A stretch of 26,617 bases of DNA from Chalciporus piperatus (lineage: Eukaryota; Basidiomycota; Agaricomycetes; Boletales; Boletaceae): positions 1 to 26,617 of the forward strand of contig JBBPTG010000308.1 of assembly GCA_038093975.1 (NCBI GenBank). Reading direction: 5' to 3'. Both the position numbers and the translations under genes were made by a program. Below, in pieces: positions 17,173 through 24,416 of the stretch. The first letter of the stretch is position 1; each line of letters begins with the position of its first letter. Below the pieces are notes generated by a model that was not told the origin of the DNA, did not search any database, and was given only the letters and a program-made list of their open reading frames with translations.

Positions 17173-19287
17173 ATGCCAGCCACTCCAGACGATGCATTAG
17201 CACAGGTGCAGAAGCTTCAAGATGCCCTGCCGGACCACTCCTCTATTTCATTGGCTTCTGTCTTTCGGTTCATGTCTCTTGCTGAGCAGATTCGGGATGA
17301 TATCATCCTTGTCCAGCTGGGCAACTACGACCCATCATTCCCACCCGATAACCTATCTGATGGTATAATTCAATTCCTTGCTGCGAGCTGCAATATTTCT
17401 GTACTCGAGATTCCAACCTACTGGTCCATCTTCAAGTTCACCATCTGGGCAGGTTTCGTGCATCAACAGACCAACAATGTTGCACTTTTTTCGTCTCATG
17501 GGCACAAGTATGGGATAAGTAAGTATAGTAGAGAGTTATACCATCACAACTGTGGCATGATTCGAGTCACTGATGCAGTTCATAGGTAGCAACACCATCT
17601 ACCCGCCCCGTCAAACGTGCATGACCCACGATTGTTCAAACAACAAGAAACTCATGGAAGCGATGCAATGGCCAGCGATTCTATATACTCTTTCTCAAGG
17701 CCCACTTGCTATTTATTCCGTCAGCCTCCGTTGCGATGGTAGGTCATCTTAGATCAAGTTAGCTTGTCGTGTAAGCTTTCACAACGCCTACTATGTAGAC
17801 TACAGTGTTCCAAAACATCACCACACTTGAACGTATCACGGAGATATTCCTGCCATCATTCATGTTGGTGGTCATCAGTATATTGAGGTGGCACTGGCTC
17901 GCCTGTGGAGAACTCAATGTGTGTTGGCTTAGTACACTCAATCTCCCTCCTCATTTCAATCATATTGATTAGATGTTACACAAGGACCTCGATGTCAAAT
18001 TGTGCCCGCCTGTACAATGTTGCTCTCTCCAAGGGTGCGAAACCTCCCAAGAACTTTCCCTTTGGGTTTCAACTATCTGGGGACCATGTTTGGAGTGCTA
18101 TTGCTCAGCTTTCGTTGATTGAAGACCTTGCATTGCGAAACAAGGTGTTGACAGTCACGCACGGTGGTGATCACAAGGATTGTTTCACATCTGCGATTCA
18201 AGCACATAATCTTCATATGCGCCTCTATGGCCAGCAGGAACTGCACCACTATTGCGAAAAATGCACAATACTTCACTTTGACGAGGACACCAACCTAACA
18301 GGAAAGTTCTCTGTCATCTTCACAGACGGAGTTACGGTGGGCCATCCATGTTGTGCAGAGCACAACTGCCATGAACCACTACTCAATAACCAAGACCGGT
18401 TTTGCCAGCAACATCTTTCGCTCACCAATATCTGCTCAATTATTGGATGTGAACGTGCCGTGATTCCCTCCACCAAAATGTGTGATCTCGCCAGCCATCA
18501 GGCAGTTCAAAATGCTTATACTCTCCGTGGCCAATCCCGCTTTCAATTATTGGATCGTCTTCAGTGTGCGCAGATCTCAAACCCACTCAATTCTGTTCCA
18601 GAGGACATCCTCGAGACACCAGATCCCGATGAAGAAGATTTTGAGGAACCTGAGGCACCCGAACGATCTGCTGAGCCTACAAAGCCTGCCAAGAAGCTAC
18701 ATGTTCGGTTTGGTAGGAAAAGAACGCACAATGAACAGCTCATTGTCGCTCCATGTAGAATGATAGTGTCTCGCGAGACCTTTTATGGCGCGGAGGGACC
18801 TGCCACTGTCATGGTCTGTTTGACTGTTGTCCAATGCCTGCGTGGGCGCTGACTGTATTACGATTAGGAAATGATTAAACGCACATTCTGTGATGCGACC
18901 ATCAAGCCCAATCACGTCTTTTACGACAATAACTGCACGCTCTCGTACATGGTTCGAAATGATCCTTACTTTTCTGATATTGGGCTCTCCGTGGATGTCT
19001 TTCATTTCAAGTGCAAGCACTCTATCGAGGATCAGTGGTGTCAAGAGCATTGTAATCCTGCTGCATTTCCAGAGCTGGTTGGAGAGGACGGTAGATGGAG
19101 GTTCAACTCGTCAATCACAGAGCAAACAAATGTTTGGTTCAGTGGCTACCACTCCATCTGTCGTGAGATGACTGCTGATAGATATGCATTCTTCCTTGAT
19201 GAGATGATTCTTCAGAAGAATTATCTTACGAGGCAGAAGTTGGAGGGCGAAGGTTACAAACCAAGAAGATGGCCACTTGTTGAGTAG
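17173..19287 (+). pseudogene. KDZ-transposon-associated CxC5/CxC6 protein, one in-frame stop
   Basis: Seen: five exons, 17173-17518, 17586-17738, 17763-17922, 17973-18813 and 18868-19287, which join in frame to 640 codons including stops. The N-terminal helical part is followed by a CxC5-like cysteine cluster (TCMTHDC, then RCDAC...FHNAYY). Then come NCARLYNVAL, a TDGVTVGHPCC...C...FC...C..IGC...MC CxC6-like cluster, an acidic linker, and a C-terminal part with YDNNC, VDVFHFKCKH, EQTNVWFSGYH and FFLDEMI. Known, from memory: this order typifies basidiomycete proteins with CxC5/CxC6 clusters associated with KDZ transposases, the C-terminal part resembling a transposase-like domain. Breaks: TGA at 17828-17830 where relatives have Arg (CGA to TGA fits), and a second intron of only 24 nt. 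It converges on the GRF gene, 145 bp away. Probably a recent pseudogene. Confidence 0.75.
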
Positions 19288-19432
19288 ATACTATATCAAA
19301 AGATTGTACAAACACAATGACTCGGAGGAGATACTACAAGAATGACGTGGACAGGCGACCAAATGCAGGACATTGACAAATGAAAAGGATAGGACAATGA
19401 CAAGTGATGGGTAGATGTGAAGCGAAAGGTGA

Positions 19433-21276
19433 CTAGTTGTTGTGCTTATGAGTGAGGCGTTTCTTCGCTGCCTTGACCTCACCATCCGGTGATGGATTTG
19501 CCTTCATAAACAGTACATACTTTCCCATCTCCGTTTCGCCAGCTTCGATAAACTTCATGCGGGAAGAGAACGGGGCCGCATTCCACCGCTTGTTGATGCA
19601 TGGAAGGTGATGCCGGGGCCATAAATGCGCGTGAAAGCCTTCTTGGCATTGGTGCCCGAGGTGACAGCACGGAAAACCTCAGCGACCTCGAAGGTATAGA
19701 AATCCCTTGGCCAGATGCGCTTTGATGTCAATTTAAGTTCATCAACATCAATGGGATCAACGAACGAGCCTGAGTGACTGGTGGAGGAGGTGAATGACAT
19801 GTTAGACATGTTAGGTTTGGCGCCATCATCAGCATCAGACGGATCAGACGAAAGCTCGATGATGATACTAGGCTGGGTTTGTGGGCGATGTGCGTGCTGA
19901 AGCGGGCGAGAGTTCTTGCTAGAAGATGCTTGAGGCTCGTCATCTGAGCTGCTGCTTGTAAGCTCAATGACGGACGGGAGAGACTTGAGGACTGGACATG
20001 ATTGTGCTGTAAGATCCCGGTGATTGGCGCGACGGACAGAGGCCCGCTCAGCTGCAAGATTCGTACGTAGATGCGGAATTGTTGCAGAGGTGGTGGTATA
20101 CTGATTACACCGATATTGCGTAGATAGATCCGTGGAGATTCAAGGGTGACAACATGTCCTTGAAAGATGTTCGTCCATCGACAAAGACTTGGACTAAAGT
20201 ATTGAAGGAGGTGTTGGCCATCATTGCCAGCGACGAGACCAAGACCTGTGAGTAGGGTGGATGTTATTCGAAGCTTTGGGAACGAGAATCCATGTTGGAG
20301 TTGAAGTGATGATCCTTCTGTTTCATCCTGTGATTATTTCATAAGTGGATTTCGAGAGGCGAGAATGGTTGCAACGTACCATATGCCAACCATAGGCATC
20401 AACTGTGTTGGCCGCTGCTTGATCTAGCATGCATTGTTCGACATCCATGGCCTCCTTCTGCTGGTGCAGCACCTCTTGTTGAGCATACCCCTGCGTAAAC
20501 ACGGCAGGCATCTGAGAGGGATGGCGACTGCTGGCAAGCATGTCAACATCTGTGGCACGCTCTTTGCCTTTTGACATTGAGTGAGACACCGGCCCGGGGT
20601 TGACACGAACAGCAGGAGCAGATGAAGGTAGGCGGGAAGGGCCAGCAAGTTGCGGCGAGGAGAGTCCAGAACAGTCAGCTGGAACAGATGGAAGAAGTTG
20701 AGGCGATAAGATGGGTGAGGCAAGCGACGATGTAGGTTGAGTGTCGTTAGGTAGAACAAGAAGGATAGGATCTATAGCAGTGAAACATTTGCGCTCAGCA
20801 GGGGTCATCTGATGTTTGCGTAACGAACAATTACCTAGGGCAACACAGTGTTTGTGACAGCAGTGATGCTCGCAGCCAGCTGCGAGACGAGTAGAGGAGC
20901 AATTGAGAATGGCGCAAGAGTGAGGACCTGCCATCACCCGCTCGTCGTCCTGCTGGCCTTCAGCTACTTGATCAGCAACGGAGGGTAGTGTAGGGGAGGA
21001 CTGCAACGGGGGGGAGTGCACAGGAGTTGACCTCGGGGAACCCCACTTGAAGCACTCTGGCTTCCCCTCTGCAGTAAGCTTAGCACACTGGAAACAATCA
21101 ACACAGTTGTAATGTGAATCCAATGAACGACGACTTACCGTGGCATACCACCGACCTCGATTGCCTTTAGTGGTGCACGTCACCACCCGCCACTCGAGCT
21201 CGTCACGACACTCATCACAAAACACGGCATACACAGGTTTTGGAAAAATGAAAGCCTGAGGAGGAACGTCGGACAT
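19433..21276 (-). pseudogene. GRF zinc-finger protein with SUMO-interaction-like motifs, frameshifted
   Basis: Seen: exons 21276-21139, 21087-20380, 20327-20111 and 20051-19433 (introns 51, 52 and 59 nt; donors GTAAGT, GTACGT and GTGTAA). Splicing exon 1 to 2 completes a GRF-type finger: C20, C23, TKGNRGRWYATC (C47), ECFKW (C58). A second Cys/His cluster spans residues 104-138 (ILNC..TR...GCEHHCCHKHC...GNC). A Ser/Pro-rich linker and a globular part (about 283-354) follow. Exon 4 has VIELTSSSSDDE (from 382) and IIIELSSDPSDADD (from 417), both like SUMO-interaction motifs. The end reads WPRDFY..EVAEVF...KKAFTRIYG, then jumps frame near 19600 to KRWNAAP...EAGETEMGKY and a stop at 19433. Known, from memory: this architecture is widespread in Agaricomycetes. 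The jump fits a small frameshifting deletion. GRF fingers bind nucleic acids; a role here is inference. Confidence 0.65.
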
Positions 21277-21660
21277 GACGGACGAGGGACAAATGAGGGC
21301 AAAGTCTAGAACGATGCTAGGAACGACACATGAGACTGAGAAAATCTGACCATAGAAAGGGAAATACATACTGGAGGGAGGAGGTGACAGTAAGTCCATG
21401 GTCCGCGATGTGTGATAGGAAATGCGAGAGAACACTGGTGAAAGCAATGGAGATATTGAGGTCACGACAGACCATGATGCTGAACGAGGTCTTACCTTAC
21501 ACAACCAGAGCCTTGAGAGGCAGCGCCAACATGTTGTGTAGGCGTCAGGGTGGTGGCAGCGAGGTCGGAATGGTTGAAGGTGGCGTAGAGGCATGAGGGA
21601 GAGATGTTGGGCAATGAACACTGCTTGGGGTGAGGACTCTTATATGGGTGACAACAGGAA
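21277..21660 (-). promoter_or_regulatory. Probable promoter and 5' leader of the GRF gene
   Basis: A TATAAGA box on the minus strand lies at 21638-21644. A good intron donor (GTAAGA) lies at about 21495, with candidate acceptors downstream, which suggests a spliced leader. An upstream ATG frame of about 33 codons precedes that donor. The coding start is kept at 21276 because it leads directly into the GRF finger. Confidence 0.35.
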
Positions 21661-22575
21661 TGCAACTTACATGGACGTCCTCCCCGACAAGAAGGAATGT
21701 TGCACAGAATGCCAGTACCTTCCAAGCAGAAGGAGATCAATGGGCATGACAAACAGGAAGGGCCAACTTGCAATCTCGGAGATGCATCTTGGCGAGTCAA
21801 GGCCGGTCAAAGTGGCACGACCAGCGTTGGCAGCGGGTACGGAGAAGTAGGAGGATTCCACAATTGATGGGCACAACCGCCGACTTGGAATCTCGGAGAA
21901 CTTGAACTTGAATCACCGAAATTTAAGGCAGGTCAGGGTGGCGGGACCCACAACAAGTACGGAGAAGTATGGAATAGTGCAGCTGCAGACGTTCCCTGGG
22001 AGCAGCCCAGGGAGTGGAGGAAGGAAGAGTTGCAGTGAGAGAATAAGCGTGTGCGGCACGCCGCACTCGCTTATTTGCTGTGGCAAATCGTAGTGTCACC
22101 AGGTCGCCCAAGTCCCCGACTCTGATGTGGATTGCACCCGACAGAAACCGAAGAGGCTCCGTGTTCAATTCCTAAGTAGGTAGCACATAAGACAAGCTTC
22201 GTTAACTGTATATGCACTGTTCACCAGTAATTCTGTCGCGCGTCCACGAGTGGTGTTATCATAGTTTCTTCATCATTGGTATGTCACAAATGTCACTCTG
22301 TCACTGCTTTTTCTTTGAGCACAATGACATCATGCTCAAACGGAAAAGCATTCGGGACTCGGATTCAAATCACGTGACCGTTACTGAGCCTGTGAGTCAC
22401 ATGCAACCGGGTCACGAGCTCAGTTCACGCGATCACGTTTTGCGCAGAGTCGGGGACTGAAGTGTGGCGTGGCACACTTAAGTGGCGCGAATCAACCAGG
22501 GCGAATTGACCGGGTGAACCGACCTCCCGGGGCGAACCGACCCGTTGGGGCGAAAATCCCAAATCCCAAACTTTC
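21661..22575. other. Intergenic stretch with a pair of inverted repeats
   Basis: No gene recognised. A perfect 14-bp inverted repeat, AGTCCCCGACTCTG (22111-22124) and its complement (22445-22458), encloses 348 bp, possibly a small foldback element, though no target duplication was seen. Just before the Gypsy LTR, about 22495-22560 holds a short degenerate tandem of GGGGCGAACCGACC-like units. Confidence 0.4.
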
Positions 22576-23045
22576 TGTTACAATCACTTATTCTTTCTTT
22601 CCCATTACCTTGTACTAAGTCCTAGTCGCTGGTTCAAGTCCTGCCTAGGCCTCCCATTTCTTACCTTGCTTTAGTCAGCGAACATTCCTTAATGTTCTTT
22701 CACCTTCCACGCTTCGTCATCGCTGACTCGTATGCTTACCGAGCATGACTCATTCTTATTCGTCATGACTTGTTCTCACATATTCTGACTTGTTCTATGC
22801 CTGCCCTTAACTCGTGTCTTCACTTATATAAACCCTCGAGTTTCCTCCTGTAACCCTAACTTAGACCTACGCAATCTAGCCTGGTTACTCCTCGCTTCCC
22901 TTGAACCCTCTGAGAGTCACGGTCCCACTCTTGAACGGACGCTAGGCCTTAACGAGGACATCCCATCGTTAGGCTACCTTTGAAACCCTTGTCTTTGACT
23001 AGGCTTTTGTGTCTACGCTTTGACCTACCCGGTACAAGCGTAACA
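22576..23045 (+). repeat. Gypsy 5' LTR (470 bp)
   Basis: Starts TGTTAC and ends GTAACA. A TATATAA box lies at 22825-22831, and a transcription start would be expected near 22855-22865. The partner LTR is outside the window, so the ends rest on the TG...CA inverted termini and on the position of the primer site. Confidence 0.75.
22825..22831 (+). promoter_or_regulatory. TATA box of the Gypsy LTR
   Basis: TATATAA inside the LTR. The sequence TTAGACCT about 36 nt downstream (22861-22868) is a plausible 5' end of the element RNA, because it is complementary to the primer site after the LTR. Confidence 0.6.
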
Positions 23046-23047
23046 AA

Positions 23048-23055
23048 AGGTCTAA
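23048..23055 (+). other. Putative Gypsy primer-binding site (self-priming)
   Basis: AGGTCTAA lies two bases after the LTR end. It is the exact complement of TTAGACCT at 22861-22868, the expected 5' end of the RNA. No TGG start complementary to a tRNA CCA end is present. Known: Tf1/sushi elements prime from their own RNA 5' end. Confidence 0.5.
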
Positions 23056-23093
23056 CTTGCCCCTGAAGGCTACCTTCGCTGTAGACCTCCACC

Positions 23094-24386
23094 ATTTCCC
23101 AACGACCTTGCCTCGACACCTCTTGCTGGGGCCCCCCACGAGAGACCGCTAATCCACAGAACCCCGAATCTTCTGACTCGGGCTCACCTGAAGAGGAAGA
23201 TCCCTCTAACCCCTACGACACCTCGGATCTTTACGACGAACCAATCACCACCCAAGAGAAACAAGAAGAAACCCTTCACCTCTCCCACGAATTTTCCTCA
23301 GCTGTAACCATCCCAAGGTCACCAACACCACCGTCACCGACCCCAATATCCCGAAGAGCTCCACAGTTCCCTGTGTCGCCTGCTCCCCCACGAACCCCAG
23401 CTTTCCCCACTTCTTCCCTTCCCGCGCCCGCATTTGCACCAGGAGCGTACCAGACACCCCCTACCTTCGCAAACCCCATGTCGTCCTCCAAACCCACTGA
23501 ACTCCGCATCGGAGCCCTAGACGCCTTTGATGGCTCCTTTGAAAAGAGCACTGCTTGGATGAATTCCATCCAATTCTATCTCACTGTCAATGGTAACGTA
23601 TACAACACCGACCCCAAGAAGATCGCCTTTGCGCTATCTTACATGTCCAAAGGATCAGCAGCCACTTGGGCTGCCACCTTCCGCCGCAAGGCCATCACCG
23701 GCGCCACAGTCACAATGGGAACCTGGGCTCAGTTTATCACTGATTTTGAAACCGCATTCAAACACCACGACACCGTAGGAAACGCCGTCGCCTGGCTCTC
23801 CACCAAACGAATGAAACCTCTCAAGAATGGAGAGCATTCTCCCTCCCTCCCAGAATTCATTTCGAGTTTCCAGAATCAAGTCGCCTTATCAGGCATCACC
23901 GATAACAATGTCCTAATCGGATACTTTTTTGCAGGCATACCCGTCTCCCTCATGAGACGAGTCAACAGCATGGACACCGTCCCTACCACGATTGAGGATT
24001 GGTACAAACGCACTACCCAGTTCCAGACCCAATGGGAACACGCCAATGAAATCGCGAATCACAATCACAACCCTGCCAAGCCATTCCGTCTGTTCTCCTC
24101 CACCAACCACTCTACCCCTGCCAGGGACCCCAATGCCATGGACGTCGACGTCATCCGTATCTCCAAACTCACTCCTGGAGAGCGGAAACGCTGCCAGGAG
24201 AAAGGACTCTGCTTCTGCTGCAGGAAAGCTGGACATCGGTCCAACGCCTGCCCAGAGTTCTCCTCGAACCAGAAAACCCCGAAGAAGGTTCAGAAGGTTG
24301 AGGAAGAAATTCCCTCGCTGATCGAGATAGATGATGAGGATGAAACCACCGTTCGTAAAGTAGCCTTTGTCACAAAGGGTTTTTAG
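23094..24386 (+). CDS. Gypsy Gag (capsid and CCHC zinc knuckle), start uncertain
   Basis: The frame is open from after a TAG at 23082-23084 to TAG at 24384-24386. It starts with an acidic and Pro-rich N-terminus. A retrotransposon Gag domain (from about 23490) follows, with motifs such as FDGSFEKSTAWM and WAATF. A CCHC knuckle (CFCCRKAGHRSNAC, C-x2-C-x4-H-x4-C) lies near 24210-24250. The first in-frame ATG is at 23478, just before the Gag domain. Upstream, an in-frame ATT at 23094 sits in a good initiation context (CCACCATTT), which may be a mutated start or a near-cognate one. Gag forms the virus-like particle and binds RNA. Pol follows in the -1 frame. Confidence 0.8.
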   Translation: MSQRPCLDTSCWGPPRETANPQNPESSDSGSPEEEDPSNPYDTSDLYDEPITTQEKQEETLHLSHEFSSAVTIPRSPTPPSPTPISRRAPQFPVSPAPPRTPAFPTSSLPAPAFAPGAYQTPPTFANPMSSSKPTELRIGALDAFDGSFEKSTAWMNSIQFYLTVNGNVYNTDPKKIAFALSYMSKGSAATWAATFRRKAITGATVTMGTWAQFITDFETAFKHHDTVGNAVAWLSTKRMKPLKNGEHSPSLPEFISSFQNQVALSGITDNNVLIGYFFAGIPVSLMRRVNSMDTVPTTIEDWYKRTTQFQTQWEHANEIANHNHNPAKPFRLFSSTNHSTPARDPNAMDVDVIRISKLTPGERKRCQEKGLCFCCRKAGHRSNACPEFSSNQKTPKKVQKVEEEIPSLIEIDDEDETTVRKVAFVTKGF

Positions 24387-24416
24387 ACCGGGAAGCTCTG
24401 CCGACGCAAGCTTCCC
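24377..24416 (+). promoter_or_regulatory. -1 ribosomal frameshift cassette joining gag and pol
   Basis: The heptamer GGGTTTT (24377-24383) is in the correct register with gag codons (G GGT TTT), directly before the gag stop TAG. A 6-nt spacer separates it from a perfect 8-bp hairpin, GGGAAGCT (24390-24397) and AGCTTCCC (24409-24416), with an 11-nt loop. Slipping back by one enters the open pol frame. Known: slippery heptamer plus spacer plus stem is the standard -1 frameshift layout, and GGGUUUU is a known slippery sequence. Confidence 0.8.

Noticed and set aside
22626..22646. GGTTCAAGTCC, a tRNA B-box-like sequence in the Gypsy LTR
   Set aside because: No A-box, acceptor stem or cloverleaf around it, and the T-stem has a mismatch; not a tRNA gene.
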